Origin: Flavobacterium micromati
Lineage (GTDB): Bacteria > Bacteroidota > Bacteroidia > Flavobacteriales > Flavobacteriaceae
Length of the DNA: 64,000 nt
Direction: 5' to 3'
Assembly (NCBI RefSeq): GCF_900129585.1
Contig: NZ_FQWF01000007.1
Location: 62,001 to 126,000 of the forward strand
The notes beneath the pieces are model-generated. The model ran no database searches, had not been told where the DNA came from, and was given only the letters and a program-made list of their open reading frames with translations. Made by a program: the position numbers and the translations under genes. This document shows, piece after piece, positions 47,606 through 57,117 of the stretch (positions are counted from its first letter, which is position 1; each line of letters starts with the position of its first letter).

Positions 47606-48892
47606 CTACTTAGATGCTGTAATTTTTGATAATTGTAAACGAAAATCTGGTTTTCTATCATTAGAAAAATCAATGAATGTCTCTGAATTATTTCCTTTAG
47701 AATACACATTAAAAAAAGCACTCTGACCGTACCAACTTTCTAAATCTTCATTATTTGTGTTGTTTTCAGTAAACAAATTTCCTTTACAATTATTGAAGTA
47801 CATCGATTCAAATGTTAATTTTTTTAAATTCTCATTATTAATTTGAATTTGATCATCAAGCACAACAGCTGGATTAAAACCAGAAACTACCGTTCTTTTA
47901 CATTGTATAGAACTATTTTCAGATACAAAAATAGCTTCCTTAATTAAACCTGATTCAATATCAGCATTTATGTTGTCACTGATATTAGCTAGTGTCAAGT
48001 TAGTTGCTACAACTAATGTCTTTTTTTTACTAAAATCAACTTCCTCTTTTTTATCATAAGAAGCAATATCTAAACATCTAGAACCATACTTACTGCTAAG
48101 AAAAGGAGAACGAACAGCGAGCGAATTATTAATATTGGCTTGCGTTCCATAATTAAATTTATAATCATTACTACTAGAACGGAATGAAACCAATTGATTC
48201 AAATTAAGTTCTCCACCTAGAAATTCAAATGAATCTCCCGCAGAAAAACTAACCATTATATTTTCAAGAATTGTTTTATTCCCAACTCCGGCTAAAAGCA
48301 ACGCATTCAGATTTTCTCCTCCGCTTTGCGCTTTTGCGCCAGCAAACTCTATTCTTACATAACGCATTATTCCCGCATTGTAAGCTGGATTTACACCTCC
48401 GTATAAAGTCATCGCTGGGTTTAAATCAAAGTTTACTGACGAAATTCCTCCATATTTGTTAATTGGAGCATCTCCTAATATGACAATTCCGCCCCAGTCT
48501 CCTGCCTTTTTCATACTTCTATTGGAAGTAAAAACGATAGGATCTGTTTCTAAACCGTCCGCTATAATTGAGGCACCTTTAGTGATAATTAAAGTACCTT
48601 TTGATTGAAAATCACCAATGATGACGGTACCTGGCTCAATTGTTAGAACCGCATTATTTGTAACATAAACATTACCTTGCAATTGGTAAGTATTTTTCTT
48701 AAACAACTTAGTATTTGCAGTAATGTTGCCCGCCAAAATTTGATTGGCCTCTGAATATTCAACTTTATTAGCTTTGAATTCAGTCCAATTATTTAACCAA
48801 TTGTTTAATCCAGTAATTCCCTTTTCTTGTTGCGCATTGGCACTGAAAACTACTAAGAGAGATGTTGCTATAATCTGAGTAAAACTTTTCAT
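47606..48892 (-). CDS. Secreted beta-helix-like protein of the spr operon
   Basis: 428 residues with signal peptide MKSFTQIIATSLLVVFSANA. The body reads as stacked short strands (VLTIEPGTVIIGD, GTLIITKGASIIADG, DPIVFTSN, DWGGIVILGDAPI), typical of right-handed beta-helix surface proteins. There is no type IX C-terminal signal that I can see. It is 53 bp upstream of sprC and 54 bp downstream of the first gene of the operon, so it is probably co-transcribed with the gliding genes. Function unknown; F. johnsoniae also has unnamed genes at this place. Confidence 0.8.
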   Translation of the reverse strand: MKSFTQIIATSLLVVFSANAQQEKGITGLNNWLNNWTEFKANKVEYSEANQILAGNITANTKLFKKNTYQLQGNVYVTNNAVLTIEPGTVIIGDFQSKGTLIITKGASIIADGLETDPIVFTSNRSMKKAGDWGGIVILGDAPINKYGGISSVNFDLNPAMTLYGGVNPAYNAGIMRYVRIEFAGAKAQSGGENLNALLLAGVGNKTILENIMVSFSAGDSFEFLGGELNLNQLVSFRSSSNDYKFNYGTQANINNSLAVRSPFLSSKYGSRCLDIASYDKKEEVDFSKKKTLVVATNLTLANISDNINADIESGLIKEAIFVSENSSIQCKRTVVSGFNPAVVLDDQIQINNENLKKLTFESMYFNNCKGNLFTENNTNNEDLESWYGQSAFFNVYSKGNNSETFIDFSNDRKPDFRLQLSKITASK

Positions 48893-48946
48893 AAGATAAA
48901 GATTTAATTAACATTTTAAAAATCAAAAATATTTTGGTATGCGGAA

Positions 48947-49387
48947 CTACAAACTATCAAACTCATGCAATGATCTCATCGTATTTTCATAAAATAAGAC
49001 TGCGGATATTATATTATCCTTGTCACAATAAGGCAGCATTTGTCTTTGAAAATCTACAGTTGTATTTAAAAAATTTTGAGTGGCTTCACGTTGACCTTCC
49101 ATCACTTTCATGTTTTCAGAGGTACTTGGTATTCCAAGGTCAGCTATAGTAATTCCTGGCTTTGTAGCCAAGGCAATGTACGGTAACGTTTTCACTAAAA
49201 CTTGTATGCGTTCAACATACAGTTCAAGAAGTTCCCCTTTTTGCATCTTCCTCAGTTCCTCTATATCATGGTATTTTTTAATAGATGCGCTTGAACTAAT
49301 GATACTTTGCGGAGCATTTTTGTTTTGCGAAAAAGCCGAAGTGGCGATACACAAAAAAATAAATAAAAAGATGGTGTTGGTTTTCAT
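48947..49387 (-). CDS. Small secreted protein heading the spr operon
   Basis: About 146 residues from the ATG at 49385-49387, which opens a clear signal peptide (MKTNTIFLFIFLCIATSAFS). The rest is mainly helical and charged (KYHDIEELRKMQKGELLELYVERIQVL). No domain recognised. It is the first gene after the operon promoter, so its product may belong to the SprB secretion or display system. Confidence 0.8.
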   Translation of the reverse strand: MKTNTIFLFIFLCIATSAFSQNKNAPQSIISSSASIKKYHDIEELRKMQKGELLELYVERIQVLVKTLPYIALATKPGITIADLGIPSTSENMKVMEGQREATQNFLNTTVDFQRQMLPYCDKDNIISAVLFYENTMRSLHEFDSL

Positions 49388-49420
49388 ATTTTTGGTCGTA
49401 AACAATTAATATACTATTAA

Positions 49421-49450
49421 CAAAAGTAGCTAAATAAAGTTACTTTGCAA
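49421..49450 (-). promoter_or_regulatory. Promoter of the spr gliding operon
   Basis: On the minus strand TTG (49450-49448), 19 bp, TACTTTTG (49428-49421). This matches the Bacteroidota consensus well, ~35 bp before the first ATG of the operon. Confidence 0.7.
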
Positions 49451-49452
49451 AT

Positions 49453-49474
49453 TTTATGAACAATTGTTCATAAA
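49453..49474. promoter_or_regulatory. Perfect 22-bp palindrome, candidate operator of the spr operon
   Basis: Positions 49453-49463 (TTTATGAACAA) are the exact reverse complement of 49464-49474. The palindrome begins 2 bp upstream of the -33 element of the spr promoter, a place suited to an activator or repressor dimer. No loop and no T-run follow, so a terminator is unlikely. Confidence 0.6.
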
Positions 49475-49977
49475 TAAAAGTATTACAAAACATTTTATAT
49501 TGTACGAGACAACGACAAAACAAACACTATAACGTGTTTTTAACAAAATTTTATATAATTTTTTAATGTAAGATTTTATAGAATAAAATATTGATAATCA
49601 ATTAGTTAATTACTAAATTTAAACGAAAACGATGAAAAAAAAATATAATATTGATTACCTAAATGCTTCCTACTTTTTTAAAAGCGAAACGATTTTTAAG
49701 ATCAAAAATTGAATATTTGTAAAGGGCCTTTTCAAAATAGAGAAATAAAAGGATTACAAAAATATTTGCTTTTTCTTGATTTTTTGTTGTAAAAAACAAA
49801 ATTTAATAATTAAAATTAAATAATTAATAATCAATAAATTACAAAATAAAAGATCAAAAATCGTCAAAAACAAAATTTGAAAAAATACCGTAACAGATTT
49901 ATATAATTTATTTATCATTGTTTATTTAATCATGCAAAACTTTGCTTATTAAATTTAAAGGCTAAACCATTTTCTAT
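49475..49977. other. Very AT-rich intergenic region between the divergent spr operon and holB
   Basis: About 500 bp, far richer in A/T than its neighbours. A 26-codon frame at 49632-49712 (MKKKYNIDYLNASYFFKSE...) has a clean ATG but nothing else in its favour. No structured RNA or repeat is evident. Confidence 0.5.
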
Positions 49978-49985
49978 TATCTTTG
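49978..49985 (+). promoter_or_regulatory. Probable -7 element of holB
   Basis: TATCTTTG at 49978-49985 fits TAnnTTTG and ends only 4 bp before the ATG at 49990, so the transcript would start at or next to the start codon (leaderless). The -33 match is weak. Confidence 0.4.
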
Positions 49986-49989
49986 CTTT

Positions 49990-51138
49990 ATGCAATTTTC
50001 AGAAATTTTTGGGCAAGAAAATATTAAAAGTCATTTGACAAAAAGTGCTGATTTAGGTAGAATTCCTCATGCACAATTATTTGTTGGTCCCGAAGGAAGT
50101 GGCACTTTACCCATGGCGATTGCTTACGCACAATACATTATTTGTAGCAATCAAAACAACGAAAACTCAGGCCTAAATCAGGCTTGTAACCTTAAATTTA
50201 AAAAAATTTCCCATCCTGATTTACATTTTATATATCCAACTGTAAGCACTGAGGACGTAAAAACCAAACCAAAAAGTATTGATTTTATAACAGAATGGCG
50301 TCAATTTCTGGAGGATAATCCTTATGGAAGTTTGTTTGATTGGTATCAACTTCTAGGAGTTAAAAACAAGCAAGGCGAGATTAGAGTTGATGACGCGCAA
50401 GAAATTTTAAGATTATTGGCACTTAAATCTTTTGAAGGCGGTCATAAAATAATGATCATTTGGATGGCCGATAAATTAAATATTGCTGCCTCTAATAAAT
50501 TACTAAAGCTACTGGAAGAACCTACCGATAAAACTGTTTTCATTTTAATCTCAGAAAATGAGGAAGACATTATTCAAACGATTCGTTCCCGTTGCCAAGT
50601 GCTACATTTTAATGGACTGCCCGAAAAAATTATTGCAGATGCATTGACAATTAATCAAAATATTGATCCAGCAGTAGCTTTGAAAATTGCGCATCAAGCA
50701 CAAGGAAATTACAATAAAGCATTGCAATTATTACAACCAGACAGCGAATCTACGTTTTTTGAAAAATGGTTCGTTGACTGGGTTCGAGCTGCTTTTAGAG
50801 CCAAAGGAAATGCCGCCGCTATCCAAGATCTCATTCAGTGGAGTGAGCAAATTGCTAGTTTAGGAAGGGAAACCCAAAAAAAATTCTTGCTTTTTTGCAT
50901 TGATATGTTCCGACAGGCTCTTTTACTAAATTATCAAACTCCTAGCTTAGTTTACATGCAACCACAGGTTGAAAAATTCAAATTGGAGAACTTCGCGCCG
51001 TTTGTAAATGGAAACAATATAAATGACATTTTTAAAGAACTTTCCGATGCGATGTATCATATTGAGCGTAACGGAAACGCTAAAATTATTATAACCGACT
51101 TATCTATAAAACTTACTCGTTTACTTCACAAAAAATAA
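49990..51138 (+). CDS. holB: DNA polymerase III delta' subunit
   Basis: 382 residues. Clamp-loader subunit related to DnaX. The P-loop position reads GPEGSGTLPMAIAYA, lacking the GKT of an active ATPase, as expected for delta'. The LLKLLEEPTDKTVFILISE segment and the SRCQ motif (QTIRSRCQVLHF) identify the family. The start MQFSEIFGQENIKSHL fits relatives. Likely first gene of a unit with the DoxX and thioesterase genes. Confidence 0.93.
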   Translation: MQFSEIFGQENIKSHLTKSADLGRIPHAQLFVGPEGSGTLPMAIAYAQYIICSNQNNENSGLNQACNLKFKKISHPDLHFIYPTVSTEDVKTKPKSIDFITEWRQFLEDNPYGSLFDWYQLLGVKNKQGEIRVDDAQEILRLLALKSFEGGHKIMIIWMADKLNIAASNKLLKLLEEPTDKTVFILISENEEDIIQTIRSRCQVLHFNGLPEKIIADALTINQNIDPAVALKIAHQAQGNYNKALQLLQPDSESTFFEKWFVDWVRAAFRAKGNAAAIQDLIQWSEQIASLGRETQKKFLLFCIDMFRQALLLNYQTPSLVYMQPQVEKFKLENFAPFVNGNNINDIFKELSDAMYHIERNGNAKIIITDLSIKLTRLLHKK

Positions 51139-51144
51139 AAAAAA

Positions 51145-51528
51145 ATGAACAACATTACCTCGATTTTAATTTTAATTTTTTTGGCCATTACTTTTCTGCA
51201 ATCTGGATATGATAAATTGTTTAATTGGAAAGATAATGTAAGCTGGCTGCAAGGCCATTTTGCAAAAACACCTTTAAAAAATCAGGTTCCTTTGGCATTA
51301 GCAAACATTTTAATTTTAGAATTAATTTCTGGAATCTTAAGCGTGGTGGGTTGCATCGAACTTCTGGTTAATAACGGCAGAGTATTTGGTTTTTATGGTG
51401 CTGTTTTTTCTTGCGTCACCTTGCTAATGTTACTTTTTGGACAGCGATTAGCTAAAGATTATGACGGTGCGCGAACAATCGTTATTTATTTTATTCCTGC
51501 TATCTTAGCAGTTTATTGGTTAAACTAA
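51145..51528 (+). CDS. DoxX-like inner membrane protein
   Basis: 127 residues, four membrane helices. The N-terminal LAITFLQSGYDKLFNWKDNVSWLQGHF resembles the first helix and loop of DoxX/DoxD proteins, where SGYDK-like residues are conserved. Role unknown. It starts 6 bp after holB. Confidence 0.8.
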   Translation: MNNITSILILIFLAITFLQSGYDKLFNWKDNVSWLQGHFAKTPLKNQVPLALANILILELISGILSVVGCIELLVNNGRVFGFYGAVFSCVTLLMLLFGQRLAKDYDGARTIVIYFIPAILAVYWLN

Positions 51529-51567
51529 AAAAATACAATCAACAAAAATTCCATTTTAGATAAAAAT

Positions 51568-52077
51568 ATGAATCCAAAACATCCATCTGAATCCTTAACA
51601 ATACTAACCGACTTAGTTTTACCTAGTGAAACCAATCCTTTAAATAATCTTTTTGGCGGAGAATTACTAGCGCGCATGGACCGTGCAGCCAGCATTGCTG
51701 CAAGAAGACATTCCCGCAGAATTGTAGTGACCGCATCAGTAAATCACGTCGCTTTTAATAGAGCCATTCCATTAGGAAGTGTGGTTACGGTCGAAGCCAA
51801 AGTGTCTCGCGCTTTTAAAAGTTCGATGGAAATATACATTGATATTTGGGTAGAAGATAGAGAATCAGGAAATAAAACCAAAGCCAATGAAGCGATTTAT
51901 ACTTTTGTGGCAGTCGATGATACGGGACGACCTGTAGAAGTACCCCAAATAGTTCCCGAAACAGAACTAGAAAAACAACGTTTTGAAGCGGCGTTGAGAC
52001 GTAAGCAATTGAGTTTAGTTTTAGCGGGAAAAATGAATCCGCATGATGCAACTGAATTAAAGGCTTTGTTTATGTAA
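51568..52077 (+). CDS. Acyl-CoA thioesterase, hotdog fold
   Basis: 169 residues. The hotdog pattern of the YciA/BACH group is clear: LPSETNPLNNLFGGELLARMDRAASIAARRHS with the catalytic Asn/Asp region, TASVNHVAFNRAIPLGSVVTVEAKV, and ANEAIYTFVAVDD. It hydrolyses acyl-CoA to free acid and CoA. 39 bp after the DoxX gene, same strand. Confidence 0.92.
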   Translation: MNPKHPSESLTILTDLVLPSETNPLNNLFGGELLARMDRAASIAARRHSRRIVVTASVNHVAFNRAIPLGSVVTVEAKVSRAFKSSMEIYIDIWVEDRESGNKTKANEAIYTFVAVDDTGRPVEVPQIVPETELEKQRFEAALRRKQLSLVLAGKMNPHDATELKALFM

Positions 52078-52268
52078 GAAATTTAAAATAATTTAATTGT
52101 CAGATTTTTAAAATTTTCTTGAAAGAAAAAATTTGGATTAAAAAAAGAAGTATTTTTACGAACATAAATAGTCGAACACCAAAAGAAATTTCAGGATAAT
52201 AATATGCCTGTCAACTTCTTAGAATTATAAAATAGTATATTTAAATGAAAGAAAAGGCAAAAGAGAAA

Positions 52269-53276
52269 ATGAGTACAGAAAAAGAATCCAAATTAAAAGC
52301 GCTACAACTTACGCTTGACAAATTAGACAAAACCTACGGAAAAGGTACGGTCATGAAAATGGGTGATAAAGCGATTGTAGAAGTAGAAACAATCTCTTCG
52401 GGATCTTTAGGAATCGATTTGGCTTTAGGAGTTGGGGGTTACCCAAGAGGTCGAATCGTTGAAATATATGGACCGGAATCCTCAGGAAAAACTACGCTGA
52501 CTTTACATGCGATTGCAGAAGCTCAAAAAGCAGGTGGTATTGCTGCTTTTATCGATGCCGAACATGCTTTTGATAGAAATTATGCCGAGAAATTAGGGGT
52601 AGATATTGAAAATTTAATTATTTCTCAGCCTGATAATGGAGAACAAGCATTAGAAATTGCAGAAAACTTAATTCGCTCAGGCGCTATAGATATTGTAGTA
52701 ATTGACTCGGTTGCGGCTTTAACGCCAAAAAGTGAAATTGAAGGCGAAATGGGAGATTCTAAAATGGGTCTGCACGCGCGTTTAATGTCCCAAGCACTAA
52801 GAAAATTGACTGGAACAATCAGCAAAACAAATTGTACCGTTTTCTTTATTAACCAATTGAGAGAAAAAATTGGAGTAATGTTTGGTAATCCTGAAACCAC
52901 AACTGGAGGAAATGCATTGAAGTTTTACGCATCGGTACGTTTAGATATCCGACGTTCTACTCAAATAAAAGATGGCGATAATGTTCTAGGTAATAGAACT
53001 AAAGTTAAAGTGGTAAAAAATAAAGTTGCTCCACCGTTTAAAATTGCTGAATTCGACATCATGTATGGAGAAGGCATTTCAAAAACAGGAGAGATTTTAG
53101 ATCTTGCCGTTGAGTTTGAAATTATTAAAAAAGCAGGATCTTGGTTCAGTTATGGCGAAACTAAATTAGGACAAGGTCGTGATGCAGTTAAATCTTTAAT
53201 TAAAGACAATCCTGAATTAGCGGATGAATTAGAATTAAAAATTAAAGCTAGAATAAAAGAATTAGCAGAAGTATAA
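52269..53276 (+). CDS. recA: RecA recombinase
   Basis: 335 residues from the ATG at 52269 ([26 protein letters not shown]), the family start; the frame opens eight codons earlier at an alternative ATG (52245). Walker A is GPESSGKTT, and [40 protein letters not shown] are the standard RecA segments. It drives homologous recombination and the SOS response. No obvious LexA box was seen upstream. A strong terminator follows. Confidence 0.98.
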   Translation: MSTEKESKLKALQLTLDKLDKTYGKGTVMKMGDKAIVEVETISSGSLGIDLALGVGGYPRGRIVEIYGPESSGKTTLTLHAIAEAQKAGGIAAFIDAEHAFDRNYAEKLGVDIENLIISQPDNGEQALEIAENLIRSGAIDIVVIDSVAALTPKSEIEGEMGDSKMGLHARLMSQALRKLTGTISKTNCTVFFINQLREKIGVMFGNPETTTGGNALKFYASVRLDIRRSTQIKDGDNVLGNRTKVKVVKNKVAPPFKIAEFDIMYGEGISKTGEILDLAVEFEIIKKAGSWFSYGETKLGQGRDAVKSLIKDNPELADELELKIKARIKELAEV

Positions 53277-53298
53277 CAATTTCACTAAACCATATTTT

Positions 53299-53333
53299 AA
53301 AATGCTCGGAAAATTTTTCGAGCATTTTTTTTT
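53299..53333 (+). terminator. recA terminator
   Basis: AAAATGCTCG (53299-53308) pairs perfectly with CGAGCATTTT (53319-53328) across a 10-nt loop, followed by further T to 53333. Because of the flanking A and T runs it could work in both directions. Confidence 0.9.
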
Positions 53334-53717
53334 GACCTCATTCAAGATAATAATTCGTAATTTTATTTCCACTTACACCAAATAGTCTTTGAAATTACTG
53401 TCCTGTTTTTGTCAAATCGAGCGCAGTCAAGATTACGAACGATTTACAAACAACGTTTCGTGCTTCATTATAATGATGATGAAGTACTCAACCTGACAAT
53501 TTTCAATTCTTTTTAACAGTAAAATCAAAACATAAATGCCATTGCTTACTATTTAATAACGCAGTAAGTGCATTGCTCCTACGCTAAACATACCTTTTTT
53601 AAGATAATTAAAGTTTATCCTGAATTATTTTAAAATTTAAGTTTCACTCAAGCAACCTTTTAGATATTCTAGACTCTTATAAACGTAGAGGCTAAATAAC
53701 TTTTAAATGAAAATGAA
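53334..53717. other. Intergenic region after recA
   Basis: About 380 bp with no gene. It includes TTTTTGTC directly followed by an imperfect hairpin around TCGAGCGCAGTC (53411-53433), similar to the dispersed GTC-hairpin sequences elsewhere in the window. Otherwise nothing is seen. Confidence 0.5.
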
Positions 53718-54131
53718 ATGAAAAAAATTGCACTATTTCTAGTACTTGTAGTAACGTTATTTAGTTGCACAACAGATAATAATGACCGCGAAAATTTCAA
53801 CTTTGATATCCTTCCAGTTGAAAGCTACATTCTTCCAGAAAGCTTTAAACTTGGCGAAACTTATGAAATAAAATTAAAATATCAAAGACCTACTTCTTGC
53901 CATATTTACCAAGGACTCTATTATGATAAAAACTTGAACACGAGAACGATTGCCATTCAAACGGCAACTAAAGCAAATCAAGTTTGTACTCTAGAACTTC
54001 CTCCACTATCCGAAGTTTCCTTTAATTTTTTAGTGACTGCTACTGGTTCATACATTTTTAAATTTTACAAGGGCAAAGATGCTGATGATAAAAATCTATT
54101 TGAAAGCGTAGAGATACAAGTAATTCCTTAA
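53718..54131 (+). CDS. Small lipoprotein of unknown function
   Basis: 137 residues with a lipoprotein signal (MKKIALFLVLVVTLFSCTT; lipidated Cys17). The rest is beta-rich with two further Cys (TSCHIYQGLYYD and ANQVCTLELPP), which could form a disulphide. No family recognised. It precedes the sigma factor gene by 15 bp on the same strand, so the three genes 53718-56113 may form one unit. Confidence 0.78.
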   Translation: MKKIALFLVLVVTLFSCTTDNNDRENFNFDILPVESYILPESFKLGETYEIKLKYQRPTSCHIYQGLYYDKNLNTRTIAIQTATKANQVCTLELPPLSEVSFNFLVTATGSYIFKFYKGKDADDKNLFESVEIQVIP

Positions 54132-54146
54132 CAAATAATTATTTAC

Positions 54147-54689
54147 GTGACGTTAGAACAAATAATTACTGATTGTAAAAAGTTCCACCCCAAAGCTCAA
54201 GAACAATTATATCGATTGTTTGCCAAGAAGTTTTTTGGAGTGTGTCTTAAGTATTCTAGTAATTATAATGATGCGCAAGATAATTTACAAGATGGCTTTA
54301 TAATTATTTTCAACAAAATTGAGCAATATAGCGGAAAAGGATCCTTTGAAGGCTGGGCAAAGCGAATACTGATAAATAATGCGATACGACGATTTAAAGA
54401 CATTCGTTTTCTTGAAATAATTGATGATAATATCGCAGAAGTAGAAATTGAAATTGACGAAGAAAACCTATCTCTAGATTACCTCCTTCAAATAATTCAT
54501 GAATTGCCAGATCAATACCGCATTGTATTCAGCTTATACGTTCTTGACGAATATTCCCATAAAGAAATTAGCGAAATGTTGAAAATTTCAACAGGCACAA
54601 CCAAATCCAATCTTTTTAGAGCACGTGTGATATTGAAAGAAAAGATTGAAAAACTAACACAAATTAACATCGGATCGTCCGCAAAATGA
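54147..54689 (+). CDS. ECF-type RNA polymerase sigma factor
   Basis: 180 residues, GTG start (MTLEQIITDCKKFHPKAQEQLYRLF). Region 2 shows NYNDAQDNLQDGFIIIFNKI, region 4 shows LPDQYRIVFSLYVLDEYSHKEISEMLKISTGTTKSNLFRAR. It directs RNA polymerase to envelope-stress or other specialised promoters. It overlaps the next gene by 4 bp (ATGA), which suggests that gene encodes its membrane regulator. Confidence 0.94.
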   Translation: MTLEQIITDCKKFHPKAQEQLYRLFAKKFFGVCLKYSSNYNDAQDNLQDGFIIIFNKIEQYSGKGSFEGWAKRILINNAIRRFKDIRFLEIIDDNIAEVEIEIDEENLSLDYLLQIIHELPDQYRIVFSLYVLDEYSHKEISEMLKISTGTTKSNLFRARVILKEKIEKLTQINIGSSAK

Positions 54690-56113
54690 AAAATAATAAA
54701 AATATAGACCGATTGTTTCAAGAGAAATTCAAAGATTTTGAAACAGAACCTAATAATCATACTTGGTCTAAAATCCAACTGGGTTTAAAGGAAAAAAAAC
54801 AGCGGAAAATAATTCCTTTTTGGCTAAAAAATACGGGGATAGCTGCTGCATTTTTCTTGGGATTTTTTGCTCTGAACACAATTTATAAATCAAAATCTAA
54901 TGCTAAACAACAGATTGTAATCGGAACTAAATCTGTAGACGCTGAAACTGTAAACGAAGACGCAGTTTCAAATAAAAAACAACGCATAGATAAAAGCATC
55001 AATCTCAAAAACCACCAGAAAATTACTAAGTCGAATCTTCAAAAAACAGACAACGATGAAAAACCAAATACAACAACTGAGAAAACAAAAAGCATCTCCA
55101 ACAAAACAAAAAATACAAAAACTGCTGCGTTTTATAATCGTAAAAATAATCAATCGCTAGAAAAAATAGAACTTGTGACTGGCACTGACAACTCAGATGA
55201 AGTGATTAGTAAAACTTTAAATTCTCCCAATTCTAAAGAAAGTGATTATTTAATAATTGATAAAACTTTAAATAATGTTTTATCAAATAAAAGTAATTTG
55301 GCTACAGCCAAAACTGAAATTATTGATAACAGTCTTTTAAATGAAGTTCCAAATGAGTTAGAAACGATTTTAAAGCAAAACGAAACTAAAAACAAAACTG
55401 AGGTGGCTGTTGTCAAAAACAAGTGGTTAATCACGCCTAATGTTGTCGCTATGTTTGCAAATGCCAACGGTTCCAACCTTGATCCACAATTTGCCGAAAA
55501 TTCTAAAACGATGGATAACAATATTGGTTTTGGCATTGGTATCAATTATCTCGTGGCGAAAAAATTAACTTTGCGATCCGGAATTAATAAATTTGCGTTA
55601 GGATATAATATCAATAACGTTTCCTATTCTGCGGCTTTGAGCGCCACTCCGCTCGCTAATGTGCGGTATAATACAAATGCAATGATTGAAATAAGTAGTA
55701 AAGCTAATACCGCATCTCTAAACACTTTTGAACAAAATTTACAAAAAACAAGTGAAGGAACAATCAATCAGAATATCAGTTATTATGAGGTTCCAATGGA
55801 GGTTTCCTATTTGGTATTAGATAAAAAAATAGGTATTAACGTTATTGGTGGCTTTAGCACATTGCTACTTGACAATAATAAAATATCATTACTGTCACCA
55901 GAAACAAATCTGCCGCTAGGTCAGGCTAATAATTTGAATACAGTACATTTCACTACAAATATTGGGCTTGGTTTTAAGTATAGATTTGTAAAATCATTCC
56001 AGCTAAATTTTGAGCCTATGGTTAAGTATCAACTCAATACATTCTCTAATAATTCAGGTAATTCTAGGCCTTTACTAATAGGCCTTTACTCCGGGATTAG
56101 CTATAGTTTTTAG
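54686..56113 (+). CDS. Membrane protein with N-terminal cytoplasmic segment and C-terminal beta-barrel-like region
   Basis: 475 residues. Residues 1-45 are charged and cytoplasmic-looking (IDRLFQEKFKDFETEPNNHTWSKIQ), then one membrane helix (~46-66), a Lys/Asn/Thr-rich linker to ~225, and a C-terminal region of alternating strands ending in ...GLYSGISYSF, with a terminal Phe like outer membrane barrels. The 4-bp overlap with the sigma factor gene suggests an anti-sigma role for the N-terminus. Such sigma/barrel pairs recur in Flavobacteriia; the mechanism is unknown to me. Its last 17 bp overlap the convergent acyltransferase gene. Confidence 0.75.
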   Translation: MKNNKNIDRLFQEKFKDFETEPNNHTWSKIQLGLKEKKQRKIIPFWLKNTGIAAAFFLGFFALNTIYKSKSNAKQQIVIGTKSVDAETVNEDAVSNKKQRIDKSINLKNHQKITKSNLQKTDNDEKPNTTTEKTKSISNKTKNTKTAAFYNRKNNQSLEKIELVTGTDNSDEVISKTLNSPNSKESDYLIIDKTLNNVLSNKSNLATAKTEIIDNSLLNEVPNELETILKQNETKNKTEVAVVKNKWLITPNVVAMFANANGSNLDPQFAENSKTMDNNIGFGIGINYLVAKKLTLRSGINKFALGYNINNVSYSAALSATPLANVRYNTNAMIEISSKANTASLNTFEQNLQKTSEGTINQNISYYEVPMEVSYLVLDKKIGINVIGGFSTLLLDNNKISLLSPETNLPLGQANNLNTVHFTTNIGLGFKYRFVKSFQLNFEPMVKYQLNTFSNNSGNSRPLLIGLYSGISYSF

Positions 56114-56858
56114 AAATTTCGTTTTCATAAGCCAGCAATTTTGTGTGAATAATATTGCGAACCTCATCACGAATTTCTTTACGGTCAAGTACCGTTTTAC
56201 CTGCAGTTGAAACGTGCGAATGCATTTTTACACGCAATAGTCCAGGACTTCCGCTGAAAAAAGTATAGGAAAATCTTTTTTTATTATCTGCAAATGTAAT
56301 GGGCGCAATAGGAATCTGATGCTCCAACGCTAAGCGGAAAGCGCCATCTTTAAAAGTATCTAACAAAATTGATTCATCATCTGGAACTCCACCTTCGGGG
56401 AAAATACAAATACTTAAACCTTGATTTATTCTTTTTTGAGCTCTATTGAAAACTTCCATTTTGCTTTTGGACGAATTTCTATCTACTAATATGCAGGTTC
56501 GTTTGTAAAAAAAACCAAATAACGGAATTTTAGAAAGCTCTTTTTTACCCACAAAGACAAACGGATTTCTAGTTATGGCGAGCATCAACATGATATCGGC
56601 CATCGAAGTGTGATTAGCCACAATCATATAACTCTTACGATAGATCATATCTTGACTTTTATCAACTTTATAACGGAACCCCATTCCAAAGAGAATGAAT
56701 TTTGCCCAAATTCGAGCCATTTTAAAAAAGTAGGGATACCCACTTTCGGTTATTATTGAAAGTACTAAAAAAGGAAACATAACCAGAATTGGGATAGTCA
56801 TTAAGATGTAAAACCAGATGCGGTACAATATCCAAAATATAATTTTTATTCCTTTCAT
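56097..56858 (-). CDS. 1-acyl-sn-glycerol-3-phosphate acyltransferase, second copy
   Basis: 253 residues. Hydrophobic N-terminus (FWILYRIWFYILMTIPILVMF), then NHTSMAD (H-x4-D) and FPEGGVPDDESIL where most relatives have FPEGTRS. The change of the Thr-Arg pair after FPEG may shift substrate preference. Only ~30% similar by eye to the PlsC at 18144-18878. Convergent overlap of 17 bp with the sigma-linked membrane gene. Confidence 0.9.
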   Translation of the reverse strand: MKGIKIIFWILYRIWFYILMTIPILVMFPFLVLSIITESGYPYFFKMARIWAKFILFGMGFRYKVDKSQDMIYRKSYMIVANHTSMADIMLMLAITRNPFVFVGKKELSKIPLFGFFYKRTCILVDRNSSKSKMEVFNRAQKRINQGLSICIFPEGGVPDDESILLDTFKDGAFRLALEHQIPIAPITFADNKKRFSYTFFSGSPGLLRVKMHSHVSTAGKTVLDRKEIRDEVRNIIHTKLLAYENEISKNYS

Positions 56859-57117
56859 GAGGCCAAAAGTAAGAAATCAGAAGTTATATTGCTTAAAAAA
56901 TATTCTTCTGTTTTGCAACATATTAGTAATGTGCCTTTTTAAGTTGGTTCGCAATCATTACACGCTCTTTCGACAATTTAAAGTCTTAGCGGCTTAAATG
57001 ACATATAAGTTGAAAGATTATACGAATAACAAATTGACTATCATTGATTGTTATAATTTGCGAATTAGCGGTAAAAATTAAAAAACTTTGCGAACTTTGC
57101 GCCTCATATTAAAAACA

